A stretch of 64,000 nt of DNA from Asaia astilbis JCM 15831 (GCF_000613845.1 NZ_BAJT01000009.1:1-64000); one strand, 5' to 3'; positions 9,221 through 19,700 are shown, numbered from the stretch's first letter. The notes: generated from the letters alone by a model not told the origin. Program-made: numbers and translations.

Positions 9221-9701
9221 TCAAGAGGGTCGGTTCGTTTCGCAGCGCTGCCGGCCAAGTGGGCTATGTTTCCGCTCGTCTCAGGTGAGGCTGAGTGGGG
9301 ACATGGATACAAAAATATACCAAGTAGCGAATTATGGTCGTCGTCTTCTTGCATTTACGCGGTCAGTCTATTGAACGGCCGAACGTAGAAAATAAAAAGA
9401 TACTCAAATATCGAACAAGAATAAAACGATATAAAAACGAAATATAACGTCAAAAATCCTTGCAATGTAGAAAATATAAATGCGTTTCATCGTAATTTAA
9501 TAATTGTTGTTTTATATGTACTTTACTTGAAAAAGAACGTTCCTCAAGAAAATTGCCTTGAAATCTTCGTGTTTACAACGGTCTTCGGATCGCTCTAAAT
9601 AGGAGGCTATTCACGCTTGTGGAACAGGACTGATTGACTATGTCTGTACGGACGCTTTCGCCCGGTTCGCTGTGCTGACGGTTCACACCACAAGGCGGTT
9701 C
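9221..9701. promoter_or_regulatory. Gene-less, partly AT-rich region upstream of the heme oxygenase gene
   Basis: About 480 bp without a convincing gene. Roughly 9370-9560 is strongly AT-rich compared with its surroundings and contains AGAACGTTCC, a short palindrome near 9535. It most likely holds the promoter of the heme oxygenase-bacteriophytochrome operon. No -35/-10 pair was assigned with confidence. A 12-codon frame beginning at ATG 9639 ends 30 bp before the gene. Confidence 0.4.
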
Positions 9702-10247
9702 ATGCTTCGTGATCACGTTCATGGCGCCCATGAGAGGCTTGATGGCCTTATCGGTGCGCTAGGGACGAAACGGGATTATGACCGTTATGTGCTGGGTATG
9801 GCGGCGTTTCGGTCTGCAGCAGAAACCGCTCTTGAAATCCGGCCTTATCCTGTTTGGCTGTCAGATTGGCGCCCCGTGTCGACCCGCGCGGCGCTGGCGC
9901 GGGATATGACTAGTCTCTGCCTTTTGCCGCTCGAGGTGCCAGAGATCGCGCCTCCTGAAACAGGATCGAGTTTGCTTGGAATGCTGTACACCTTGGAAGG
10001 GTCGGCTTTGGGCGCACGGATCATAGCTAAACGAGCGATGGCCTTAGGATTTGATGAGGCGCATGGCGCTAGTCACCTTGCTTTGCAGACCGGCGCGCCG
10101 GAAAACTGGCGCAAATTCCTGACCTTGCTCGAAGAGGCGCCGGAGTTCGACCCTGATGAAGCAGGGGCGGCGGCCTTGCTTCTTTTCAGTCACGCTTACA
10201 ATGCACTGACCCGTGTCGCCTGTGCAGGGAGTCAAGCCTATGGCTGA
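9702..10247 (+). CDS. Biliverdin-producing heme oxygenase
   Basis: A 181-residue protein of the BphO/HmuO-like heme oxygenase family, which opens heme to biliverdin IXa, iron and CO. The N-terminal LRDHVHGAHERLDGLIG carries the proximal heme His (the His before ERLD), and GMLYTLEGSALGARII is the distal-helix glycine-rich segment with the xxEGS motif of bacterial heme oxygenases. ATG 9702 is chosen because AAGGCGG lies just upstream; an in-frame GTG at 9672 lacks a ribosome binding site. Its last 8 bp overlap the start of the bacteriophytochrome gene, so the two are translationally coupled and the enzyme supplies the chromophore. Confidence 0.85.
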   Translation: MLRDHVHGAHERLDGLIGALGTKRDYDRYVLGMAAFRSAAETALEIRPYPVWLSDWRPVSTRAALARDMTSLCLLPLEVPEIAPPETGSSLLGMLYTLEGSALGARIIAKRAMALGFDEAHGASHLALQTGAPENWRKFLTLLEEAPEFDPDEAGAAALLLFSHAYNALTRVACAGSQAYG

Positions 10248-12785
10248 GTTTGGTCAGGTTGATCTGACGAGTTGTGACCGCGAACCGATTCATGTTCCCG
10301 GCAGCATCCAGCCCCATGGTTGCCTCGTCACCTGTACGATGAGCGAGTTTACGGTGCTGCGTCATTCGGCCAATGCGCCGTTGATGCTCGACCGGGATGA
10401 TCTGAAGCTCGGATGCAACCTGATCGAGCTCTTCGGACCCGACATCGTACATGATATCCGCAATGCCCTGACCCTGAGCGTGACCCAGCGTCGTCCCGTT
10501 TTTCTGCTCAATCAGGGCTTGGGTCTTGAGTCGAATTTCGATCTTGCGGTGCATATGGTCGATGGCGAGGTCGTTCTCGAATGCGAACCTGCGGCCCCGA
10601 CTCAACGTGCGACCAAGTTTCTGACCCAGCTTCATGGCATGATGGATCGGGTCCGTAAGACGACCGACATTGCTCGTCTCTTTGACGTTGTGACCATGCT
10701 GATGCGCGGTCTGCTCGATTATGATCGTGTCATGGTTTATCGCTTTGCCGATGACTGGTCGGGCAAGGTTGTGTCCGAAGCGCGTGCACTGTCTCTGGAA
10801 AGCTTCCTGGGGCAGCATTTTCCGAGTGCGGACATTCCCGCTCAGGCGAGAGAACTTTACCGCCGCTCTCCCATTCGGATGATTGCGGATGTGCTTTACA
10901 CGCCGGTGCCGCTCGTCGAGACCGAAGGGCTGACACCGCTCGACATGTCGCTCGGCCAGTTGCGTAGTGTGTCCCCTATCCATTGTGAATATCTGACCAA
11001 TATGGGCGTGCGTGCTTCGATGTCGATTTCGATCGTCATTGATGGTGCGCTCTGGGGCATGATCGCGTGCCATCACTATTCCCCCCGCGCGCTGCCAATT
11101 GCAGAGCGTGCCGTCGTGCAGATGTTTTCGGAGTTTTTTGCGCTTCAGATCATCGTTATCCTCAAGACAACACGTCTTCAGGTCGCCGAGCGGACGCATG
11201 GACTTATCGAGAGCGTGCTGCGCAATGCGGCTTCAGTGTCGGATATGCCTGCATATCTGCGGGGGCAGATCAGCCGTCTCGCGCCGCTGATCCAGTCCGA
11301 CGGTATTGCCATCTGGATCGATAACGAATGGACCGGGCACGGGATTTCAGCTCCGAAAGACGTTCAGCGGGAGTTTGTCGAGCTTGCTCGGAAAAAAGCA
11401 GGTACCCAGATCTGGCAGTCCGATCATCTGGTCAAGGATCATCCCTGGATCGCCGCGCACACAGCGGACCTTGCGGGTGTGCTCATCATTCCAATCTCGC
11501 CTCAACCGGAAAACTACGTGTTTCTGTTCAGGCGCGAGATTGTACAGACGATCAACTGGGTGGTGACCCCAACAAGACATACGAACATGGCCCGCACGGC
11601 CCACGTCTGACCCCCCGACAGAGTTTCGCCATCTGGAAAGAGCAGGTGCATGAACGCTGCCTGCCATGGTCGAGCTTCGATATCGAGGCGGCCGGACAGT
11701 TGCGTTCGGCGCTGATTGAAGTGATGGGCGTTTATCACCAGCAGCAGCTTTCAGAACGTGCCGATGCCGATCTGCGTCAACGCATGCTCAATGAAGAGCT
11801 CAATCATCGCGTCAAAAACATTTTGGCGGTTGTGCAATCCCTCGTTGGTCGCCCGGTTGGCGGTGACCGGACGATTGAAGACTATGTCGAGACCTTGCGG
11901 GGGCGCATCAAGGCGCTCGCCAGCGCGCATGATCAGGTGGCGCGCAGCGATGGCGGGGGATTGCTGCGCGTTCTGCTCGAAGCCGAACTTGAGCCCTATC
12001 GTCATCAACCGTCTGCTGTGCAGCTTGAGGGGCCCAATCTCTGGTTGTCCGGACCTGCACTTTCTGTCTCCGCCCTCACATTGCACGAGCTGGCGACCAA
12101 CGCCGCCAAGTATGGGGCTCTGTCACGTCCTTCAGGCACCCTGAAAATCACGTGGTTCCTCGATGCTGCACAGGGTGGCTGGGTGCTTGAATGGATCGAA
12201 AGTGGAGGGCCGCCTGTCACACCTCCCAAGTCAAGCGGGTTCGGCTCGGTGCTGCTCGAGCGAGCAATTCCGCATGAACTTGGCGGAACGTCGTTGCGAG
12301 AGTTCCGGCCTGAAGGTCTCTATATTCGTCTGACTTTCCCTGAGAGCCATGCGGTGCTTGTTTCCGAGAAGACGGAAGCGCCGGAACCGGATGAGGTTGG
12401 GGACGCCACGGCCGCGCAATCCGCGTTGCTCCACTCAGCCCGGGTTCTGCTGGTCGAAGATCAGCTTCTGATTGCCATGGAGACAGAGCAGGCGCTCAAT
12501 GCTGCTGGTGTGCGACATATCCGCACGGTCTCTTCTGTCTACGAGGCATTGCAAGCCATCAAAGAGCAGAGCCCGGATGTCGCACTTCTGGACTTCAATC
12601 TTGGCAAGGAGTCCTCCGAAGACATCGCCTCGGTTCTTCGCAAGAAGGGAATTCCGTTCCTCTTTGCAACTGGCTATGCGGATCGAACGATGATTCCACA
12701 GGAATTCGAAGACGTGCCGATCTTGCGGAAGCCCTACACGGTCAAGAATGCTGTGCAGGAACTGCTCAAGGTGCTTCCCGTCTAG
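10240..12785 (+). CDS. bphP: Bacteriophytochrome sensor histidine kinase with C-terminal receiver (frameshifted)
   Basis: A red/far-red photoreceptor kinase of about 848 residues once one lost G in a run at 11558-11560 is restored. Order: PAS with the biliverdin-binding Cys12 (SCDREPIHVPGSIQPHG), GAF with FPSADIP near residue 196 (usually FPASDIP), PHY whose tongue motif PRQSF follows the break, an HWE/HisKA_2 kinase (NHRVKNIL near 522, HELATNAAKYG, WIESGGP) and a receiver domain with phospho-acceptor in LLDFNLG near residue 783. ATG 10240 overlaps the heme oxygenase stop. Without repair the first frame stops just before the PHY tongue. The fused receiver suggests phosphotransfer to another protein rather than direct DNA binding. 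Confidence 0.9.
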
Positions 12786-12935
12786 CGCATCGACTGACGA
12801 AATCCAAATCGATACCGTGCTGCGTCAGGGGTGTCGAAATGATCCTGTGTAGTGTCGGTCGTCGTTCGTCGAAAAATCAGCTTTTGGGGATCGAATGTTC
12901 TTGACTTGTTCCAGTCGGAAACCCATCTCCGAGGA

Positions 12936-14167
12936 ATGAAAAAGACCCTCGCTGCCAGGCTGGAAATTCTCTCCGATGCCGCCAAATACGACGCGTCCTG
13001 CGCATCGAGCGGGGTGAGTTCGAAAAAGAAGCCGGGCGAGCTGGGGCTTGGGTCGAAGGCCTCCAATGGGATCTGTCACGCCTATACGCCTGACGGCCGA
13101 TGCATCTCGCTGCTCAAGATACTGATGACCAATTTCTGCATCTATGACTGCGCCTATTGCATCAACCGTTCTTCCTCGAAGATCGAGCGTACCCGGTTCA
13201 GCGTGGAAGAGATCATCTGGATTACGCTCGAATTCTACCGGCGCAATTACATTGAGGGTCTCTTTCTTTCCTCTGGTGTAATCCGTTCCTCTGACTACAC
13301 CATGGAGGAGATGGTGCGTGTCGCGCGCGAGCTGCGCCTGAAGCACCATTTCCATGGTTATATCCATCTCAAGACCATTCCCGATGCGGCTCCTCACCTT
13401 ATCGAAGAGGCAGGCTCTATGCTGACCGGCTCTCGATCAATGTCGAGATGCCGACCGAAGCCGGGCTTGCTGCGTATGCGCCTGAAAAGGATGCCGGGCA
13501 TATCCGTCAGAGCATGGGCGCGCTGCGGCTCAAGATCGAGGAATCGGGCGACAGGACGCTCAGCGGGCGCAAACCGCGGCGCTTCGCGCCGGGAGGGCAG
13601 AGCACGCAAATGATCGTCGGGGCGGATACCTCTACCGATCACGACATCCTGCGCAGTAGCGCCGCGCTCTATTCGGGCTACGCGCTGCGACGGGTTTATT
13701 ACTCGGCCTTCAGTCCCATCCCGGATGCGTCGATTGCCCTGCCAGCGCAGTCTCCGCCTCTTATACGTGAGCATCGTCTTTACCAGGCTGACTGGATGGT
13801 GCGCTTCTACGGCTTCTCGTTCGATGAGATTGTTGCCCAGCGAGAGGGCGGCATGCTCGATCTGGAGCTTGATCCAAAGCTGGCCTGGGCCTTGCAGAAC
13901 CGTGCCCAGTTTCCTGTCGATCTGAACCGGGCGGGGCGGGAGATGTTGTTGCGCGTGCCGGGGCTCGGTCCGCGCAGCGTGGGCGCCTTGTTGTCTGCGC
14001 GTCGCCATAAGGCGATCCGGCTGGAGGATATCGAGCGTTTGAAAGTCTCTCTGCGCAAGGTCAGACCGTTCATCATCACGGCGGACTGGTCTCCGGCGCG
14101 GGTGCTCGACCGCAACAATCTGGCTGCGCTGTTTCGTCCGCAGCCGCAGCAACTCAGTCTGCTTTGA
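12936..14167 (+). CDS. Putative DNA modification/repair radical SAM protein (frameshifted)
   Basis: About 410 residues after restoring one C near 13415 (AGGCTC should read AGGCCTC). The radical SAM cluster motif CIYDCAYC holds Cys68, Cys72 and Cys75, the SAM-binding region follows (EGLFLSSGVIRS), and the C-terminus has a helix-hairpin-helix DNA-binding motif, LNRAGREMLLRVPGLGPRSVGALL. This layout matches the uncharacterised radical SAM family that is nearly always encoded beside a UdgX-type uracil-DNA glycosylase, as here, where the next gene overlaps by 4 bp. The repaired junction reads EEAGLYADRLSINVEMPTEAG. The role in DNA metabolism is inferred from the partner and the HhH motif. Confidence 0.85.
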
Positions 14168-15644
14168 AGACGGTTCACCTACCGGGCGATGCGGATTTCG
14201 ATGCGTGGCGCGCTGTAGCGCGTGTGGCGCTGGCCGAAAATCGGGCGCCCGAGCAGGTTGAGTGGGTGAGCTCGGATGCGGCTCAATCAGAGCTTTTTCA
14301 AACGGCTTCTGATGCTGTTTCCGTTCCCCCTGTTGCCGGGGCGTCGGAGGCGCCTGTGGGTCATGTTTCCAAAGCAGGTCTGACGCTGCTGCGCGTTATT
14401 CTGCGGCATCGCGACCCGGCACGTTTTGCTCTGGCTTATCGTTTGTTGTGGCGTTTGCAGCGGGAAAAAGCCCTGCTGGAAATCGCGACCGATCCGGATA
14501 TCCGGGAGCGTCGCGGATGACCCAGCAGATCAGACGCGACGCGCATAAGATGAAGGCCTTTCTGCGTTTCCGGGAGACGAAACGAGAAGGAGAAGGGCGC
14601 AGGCATTTTGTCGCCTGGTTCGAGCCCGAGCATTATATTCTTGAGAGTGTCGCGCCGTTCTTCGCTGAGCGGTTCTCAGACATGGACTGGATGATCCTGA
14701 CACCGATCGGGTCCATCCTGCATGAAGACGGCAAGATGCGCTGCGACCGCACGCCTTGCGAAGCGCCTGATCTCAAAGACGATGTCGAAACGCTCTGGCA
14801 CAGCTATTATCAGTCGATTTTCAATCCGGCGCGGATCAAGACCAAGGCCATGCGCTCGGAAATGCCGACGAAATACTGGAAAAACCTGCCCGAAACCCGC
14901 TTGATCCCGCAGATGCTGGCCGACGCTGAAAATCGCGTTGCGGCGATGGTTGCCTTGCAGAATGACGGGCGCGCACCGGCTTTTCATGCGCGTCATCAAG
15001 CGGAGTGGCGCGAAAGAGAGGCGGTGACCCGAAGGGAGGAGCAAGCTCTGGAGGGGCTTCCTGCCCTTGGTCGCGCGCTCGAAACCTGCCAGCGCTGCGA
15101 GTTGTGCCGCTATGCAACGCAAAGCGTGCCCGGAGCGGGGCCTGAGCGCGCGCGTCTGATGCTGGTGGGCGAGCAGCCCGGAGATCAGGAGGATTTGCAG
15201 GGAAAGCCATTTGTCGGACCTGCGGGGCAGGTGCTCGATCGGGTGCTGAAGCATGTCGGGATCGATCAGGAAACGGTCTATCTGACGAATGCTGTCAAGC
15301 ATTTCAAATTCGTTTCCAAGGGAAGGCGGCGCATCCATCAGACGCCAGACCGAACGGAAATTGTCGCGTGCTCGGCATGGCTGGAGCAGGAGATCAGGCT
15401 CGTCCAGCCCGATTTGATTGTCACGTTGGGTGCCAGCGCCCTTCAGGCGGTGGAGGGCCGGATCAGTCGTCTTGGAGAAATGCGAGGAAGGATTCGTGAG
15501 GGCTCGATGGCGCGCCCGGCAAGTCTGGCCACCATTCACCCCTCCTACCTTCTGCGTTTGCCGGACCCTCAGCGCGCCAGGGAGGAAGAGGCTCGCTTCA
15601 TGCACGAGCTTGGTCTGGCGCGAGACTGGCTCGCCCGCCGCTAG
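14164..15644 (+). CDS. udgX: UdgX-type uracil-DNA glycosylase with N-terminal DUF4130 domain (frameshifted)
   Basis: About 493 residues after restoring one G in the run at 14504-14506. The N-terminal DUF4130 domain spans the break (ATDPDIR, then RRDAHKMKAFLRFRE), and the C-terminal family 4-like UDG domain has GEQPGDQEDLQGKPFVGPAG, four iron-sulfur-type Cys (CQRCELC begins the set) and the hallmark loop GRRRIHQTP. In UdgX proteins the His of this loop forms a covalent bond with uracil-site DNA. A TTG start overlaps the stop of the radical SAM gene, so the pair is one transcriptional unit. Probable function is recognition or repair of uracil in DNA. Confidence 0.88.
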
Positions 15645-15692
15645 AGCGGCTCGTTTTGTAAAAGCGGCCAGGCACCGGGCAAGTGTTGGAGA

Positions 15693-15722
15693 AGCCGGGA
15701 TGCAGCGGTGAGCATCCCGGCT
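15693..15722. terminator. Bidirectional terminator between udgX and the sugar-binding protein gene
   Basis: A perfect 11-bp inverted repeat, AGCCGGGATGC / GCATCCCGGCT, with an 8-nt loop lies between two convergent genes. On the plus strand it is followed by GTTGGGTTATTT. It fits a shared terminator, although the U-tract is weak. Confidence 0.7.
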
Positions 15723-15728
15723 GTTGGG

Positions 15729-17042
15729 TTATTTCTGGTAGCCTGATTGACGGATCACGCGATTGGTTGCGCTGTTCGCCGCGCTTAGCCCGGCATCGAC
15801 GCTGGTTGAGCCGGCGAGGATCGAGGCGACCGTCTGGCCGACCTGCGTCCCGATCCCCTGATACGGTGTGATATCCACAAACTGGGCCCCGACATAAGGG
15901 CGCGGCTGTGCCGTTTGACCGGAAGGATTCGAGCTCTCGATGGCTTTCAGGACGAATGCCGAGAAAGGGGCGACCTTCTGATAATCGGGCGACTGGTAAG
16001 ACGAGCTCCGTGTGCCCGGAGGAATACTGACCCAGCCATCTGTCTTGGCGACGAGCTGGATATACTCCTTCGATGTCGCCCATTGAATGAAGGTGCTTGC
16101 GGCCTCGGCATGGGTCGAGGATGCTGGGATCGCAAGGTTCCAGGACCAGAGCCAGGTGGGGCCTCCCTTGAAGCTGCCCGTCGGGAGCGAGGCGAAACCG
16201 ACCTTGTCGGCCACGCTGCTCTGCTTGGCATCGAAAACCACGCCCGCTGCGCTGGTCGCGTCGATCCAGATCGCGCAATGGCCGGTTGCGAAAAGCGAGA
16301 GGTTTTCGTTGAAGCCGTTTGCGCTGGCGCCTGGAGGGCCGGATTGCTTCAGAAGCGACGTGTAATAGGTGAGAGCATTGCGCCATGCAGGCGTGGCAAG
16401 GGTGGGTTTCCAGTTCATGTCGAACCACTGACCGCCAAATCCGGTGACCATCGTCGTGATGACGGTCATGTTCTCGCCCCAGCCCGGTTTGCCACGCAGG
16501 CAAATGCCGTAGGTGTCGCTTCCCTTGTCCGTCGTCTTGGTCGCGAAGTCCCGGATCTGATCGTAAGTCGGCGTCTCGGGCATGGTGATCCCGGCCTTGG
16601 CGAAGAGGTCCTTGCGATAGAACGTCATGACGCTCTCGGCATAGAAGGGCAGGGCGTAGATCTTGCCTTCATAGTTGATGCTCTCGCGGACCGAAGCGAT
16701 GATGTCGTTCAGGTCATAGGCGGCCGGAAGCGTATCGAATTTATATAGCCAGCCCTGCTTCGCCCAGAGCGGGACCTCGTAATTGCCGATGGTCAGAATG
16801 TCGAACTGGCCTGCATGGGTGGCGATATCGGTCGTCACGCGCTGGCGCAGCACATTTTCCTCCAGCGTGACCCAGCGCAGGTGGATATCCGGATGCGCTT
16901 TCTCGAACACGGTCGAAAGCTTACGCATCTCGATCATCTGCGTGTTGTTCACGGTGGCGATCGTGAGGGTCGTTTCGGCTCTGGCCTGAGCTGCCAGACC
17001 AAAGCCGAGGGCCACGCTGGCCAGAAGCAGGGTTTTCTTCAT
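15729..17042 (-). CDS. ABC transporter sugar/polyol-binding periplasmic protein (orphan)
   Basis: A 437-residue extracellular solute-binding protein of family 1. The Sec signal peptide is MKKTLLLASVALGFGLAAQARA, cut before ETTLTI. The mature protein has the usual LRWVTLEENVLRQR, YALPFYAESVMTFYRKDLF and GHCAIWIDATSAAG stretches, and most resembles binding proteins for sorbitol/mannitol-type polyols. ATG 17042 is chosen because it begins the signal peptide; in-frame sequence extends to 17066. No permease or ATPase gene is adjacent on either side, so the partners must lie elsewhere or be missing. Confidence 0.82.
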   Translation of the reverse strand: MKKTLLLASVALGFGLAAQARAETTLTIATVNNTQMIEMRKLSTVFEKAHPDIHLRWVTLEENVLRQRVTTDIATHAGQFDILTIGNYEVPLWAKQGWLYKFDTLPAAYDLNDIIASVRESINYEGKIYALPFYAESVMTFYRKDLFAKAGITMPETPTYDQIRDFATKTTDKGSDTYGICLRGKPGWGENMTVITTMVTGFGGQWFDMNWKPTLATPAWRNALTYYTSLLKQSGPPGASANGFNENLSLFATGHCAIWIDATSAAGVVFDAKQSSVADKVGFASLPTGSFKGGPTWLWSWNLAIPASSTHAEAASTFIQWATSKEYIQLVAKTDGWVSIPPGTRSSSYQSPDYQKVAPFSAFVLKAIESSNPSGQTAQPRPYVGAQFVDITPYQGIGTQVGQTVASILAGSTSVDAGLSAANSATNRVIRQSGYQK

Positions 17043-17544
17043 GTGAGGCTGTCCTTGGAGGGCCACTTGATGCCGGGCGAGGCGCTCTTTTTCGTCGAGC
17101 GGAGCGTTTTCGGCGTCAGTCAGGAAAACGAGGGCTCGTATCCCTGAAATCTTTTAAAATGTAACAGGAGGACGTGCCTCGGATCGCGCTTTGCGCACAG
17201 ACAGGGCGTTGTCTGTTGTCAAGGGCCTCATGCAGATGTCTGGGCATGATACACATGGGTTTTGCCGATCCGAGTCATGACGCATTCCGGCGGGAGCGCG
17301 TGGGATGACGCTCTCATTCTTCCCGCGAAATAACAAGGTGGTGGTATGTAAATAACATGAATGTGTTATATGTGTCTCGAGCGCTGTTTTGCAGATGAGT
17401 ATTGGGCCGCTGCGTGTCGGGGGCTCCCTGTAACAATCCATACACTCTGTAGTGCTTTGGCCCTCGTTCTCCTCATTCTTCTTGCTAAAGAGCCGTCACG
17501 GACATCGTCCTTGATGTCTTCGTGAGTATAGGAAGATGACGAGT
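17043..17544. promoter_or_regulatory. Divergent intergenic region
   Basis: About 500 bp between two divergent genes, presumably with both promoters. No conserved gene was recognised. A minus-strand frame at 17154-17441 has no family features and is considered noise. Confidence 0.4.
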
Positions 17545-18087
17545 ATGATCTCTAAGAGGACTTTCTGCATGTTGGCCATTGTGGCCGCGCCTTCTTTCTT
17601 GGCGCTGGCTCATGCCCATGCTCCGATACCAGCATCCGGTGGTCCGTTACCGCCTCCAGACCATATGGGCTTCATGCCGCCACCGCCGCCGCCCTTGATG
17701 GGTATGCTGCACGGTGTCGAGCTGACCAAAGAACAGCGTGACAAGATCCATAGCCTCGTGCACGCGCATCATGCCGAGCGTCGTGCCGATATGCGCCAGC
17801 ATCGTGATCTCGACCGTCAGATCGGCGCCCTGTTTCTGGCCAAGGGACCCATAGACAAGACAAAGCTCGATGGCCTGATCAAGCAGAAAGAGGCCCTCAA
17901 TGCGAAGGACGAGGAGGCGAGGGCTGCCGATGCCGTTGCCATTCATGATATCCTGACCCCGGAGCAGCTCGACAAGGCACGAGTCACGCAGGACAAGCTT
18001 GACGCACTCGAGGGTCAGATACACGACCTGCTGCGTCCGCCTCATGTGAAGGGCGACGCCGACAAGGACGATCCCGACGCGCCGTAA
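17545..18087 (+). CDS. Spy/CpxP-family periplasmic protein (LTxxQ)
   Basis: A 180-residue secreted protein. The signal peptide runs to about AHA (residues 20-26), then a Pro/Met-rich linker (PPPPPPLMGML) and two LTxxQ-type motifs, ELTKEQRDKIHSL and ILTPEQLDKAR, flank a charged, His-rich helical region. This pattern is that of Spy/CpxP/heavy-metal-sensor-like periplasmic chaperones that respond to envelope stress. ATG 17545 is preferred because AGGAAG is nine bases upstream, while ATG 17536 touches it. No CpxAR-like genes are nearby. The binding partner is unknown. Confidence 0.72.
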   Translation: MISKRTFCMLAIVAAPSFLALAHAHAPIPASGGPLPPPDHMGFMPPPPPPLMGMLHGVELTKEQRDKIHSLVHAHHAERRADMRQHRDLDRQIGALFLAKGPIDKTKLDGLIKQKEALNAKDEEARAADAVAIHDILTPEQLDKARVTQDKLDALEGQIHDLLRPPHVKGDADKDDPDAP

Positions 18088-18193
18088 GAGACGCATCGTC
18101 TCTTCAGCGGGTCTCTTATCAGAGACTCTCATGGGCGAGGGGTGTTTGGGCTTGACTTTGCGTCCCCACCCCTTTAGCTCGACGTCAGATTTG

Positions 18194-18231
18194 AAACGCC
18201 ACCTCGCGAAGGCTCGCGCAGTGGCGTCTTT
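18194..18231 (+). terminator. Nested hairpin between spy-like gene and ffh
   Basis: ACGCCAC (18196-18202) pairs with GTGGCGT (18221-18227), enclosing an inner CGCGA/TCGCG stem, followed by CTTTCTGTTGCTT. It looks like an intrinsic terminator or a leader hairpin immediately before ffh. Confidence 0.6.
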
Positions 18232-18253
18232 CTGTTGCTTATAAGGGTTCTCC

Positions 18254-19650
18254 GTGTTCGACGCGCTTTCTGGCAAACTTTCCGGTGTATTTGAGGGGCT
18301 GTCCAAGCGTGGTCGGCTGTCCGAGGCGGATGTTGCCGAAGCGATGCGCGAAGTGCGTCTGGCGATGCTGGATGCGGACGTTGCCCTGCCGGTCGTTCGT
18401 GACTTCGTCAACAAGGTGAAGGAAAAAGCGGTCGGGACTGAAGTGCTTGAGAGCATTTCGCCCGGTCAGGCCGTTGCTAAGATCGTCAATGATGCGCTGA
18501 TCGAAGCACTTGGCGGTGCAGGGAATGTGCCGCTCAATCTGTCGGCTGCCGCCCCTGTTCCTGTCCTGATGGTAGGCCTTCAGGGCTCGGGCAAGACAAC
18601 GACATCAGGTAAGATTGCCCTGCGTTTGGCGCAGCGTGAGCGCAAGCGCGTTCTGCTGGCCTCCCTCGACGTTCAGCGTCCTGCAGCCCAGCTTCAGCTT
18701 CAGCAGCTGGCAGAGCGTGTCGGCGTTGGCTCGCTCCCCATCATTGCCGGTCAGCAGCCGGTCGAGATTGCCAAGCGTGCGCTCGAGACGGGGCGTCGCG
18801 AAGGCTACGATATCGTCATTCTCGATACGGCAGGTCGTCTGTCGATCGACGAAGCCTCATGCAGGAAGTGCGTGAGGTTCGCGATGCAACCAGCCCGGTA
18901 GAGACGCTTCTCGTCGTCGATGCCATGACGGGTCAGGATGCGGTCAACACGGCGCAGCGCTTTAACGAGGCTGTTGGCATCACCGGTGTCGTCATGACCC
19001 GTATGGATGGCGATGCGCGTGGCGGTGCAGCGCTGTCGATGCGCGCCATCACAGGCGCTCCGATCAAGCTGGTCGGTCTTGGCGAAAAGCTTGAAGCGCT
19101 CGACGATTTCTATCCCGAGCGTGTGGCGGGTCGTATTCTCGGCCTCGGTGATATTGCCGGACTGGTCGAGAAGGCCAGTGAGACGCTCGATCATGAAGAG
19201 AGCGAACGCGTCGCCAAGAAGATGATGGCCGGCAAGTTCGATCTTGACGATTACGCCTCTCAGCTGCGTCAGATCGGCAAGATGGGGTCCATTTCCGGTA
19301 TCCTTGGCATGCTTCCCGGCATGGGCAAGCTCAAGGACAAGCTGGGCGATCAGGATCTCGATACGTCGGTTTTCAAGCGTCACCAGGCCATCATCTCGTC
19401 GATGACGAAAGATGAGCGCAAGACGCCCTCCGTTATCAAGGCCTCCCGCAAGAAGCGTATCGCTGCCGGTTCCGGCACGAGCGTTCAGGAGGTCAACAAA
19501 TTGCTCAAGCAGTTTGACGATATGTCCACCATGATGAAGCGCATCAGCAAGATGGGCCTCGGTGGCATGAAGCAGATGCTTTCCGGTCTCATGTCGGGCG
19601 GTGCTCCCGGCGGGCGGCCCGGCGGTGGCTTTGGCGGCCCGCGTCGCTAA
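18254..19650 (+). CDS. ffh: Signal recognition particle protein Ffh (frameshifted)
   Basis: The GTPase of the signal recognition particle, which targets nascent membrane proteins to the translocon. Restoring one C at 18855-18856 gives 465 residues, the usual length. N domain, then G domain with P-loop GLQGSGKTTTSGK, DTAGRL and TRMDGDARGG, then the methionine-rich M domain (GMLPGMGK, MTKDERKTP, SRKKRIAAGSGTSVQEVN) that binds 4.5S RNA and signal peptides. The break is exactly after the G3 motif: IDEA should continue LMQEVREVRDA. The start is GTG with AAGGG upstream. Because Ffh is essential, a real null allele is implausible. It heads the ffh-rpsP-rimM-trmD-rplS run. Confidence 0.95.
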
Positions 19651-19700
19651 CCCCAACCGGCATGATTTTCACATAGTTTTCGATACCCTGGAGTCTAAAA

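Noticed and set aside
10186-11199. 337-codon open frame antisense to bphP
   Set aside because: Long antisense frames are common opposite GC-rich genes. It has no ribosome binding site or domain, while the plus strand encodes a clear phytochrome.
17154-17441. 95-codon minus-strand frame in the gap before the Spy-like gene
   Set aside because: Cys/Arg/Thr-rich, no ribosome binding site, lies where divergent promoters are expected.
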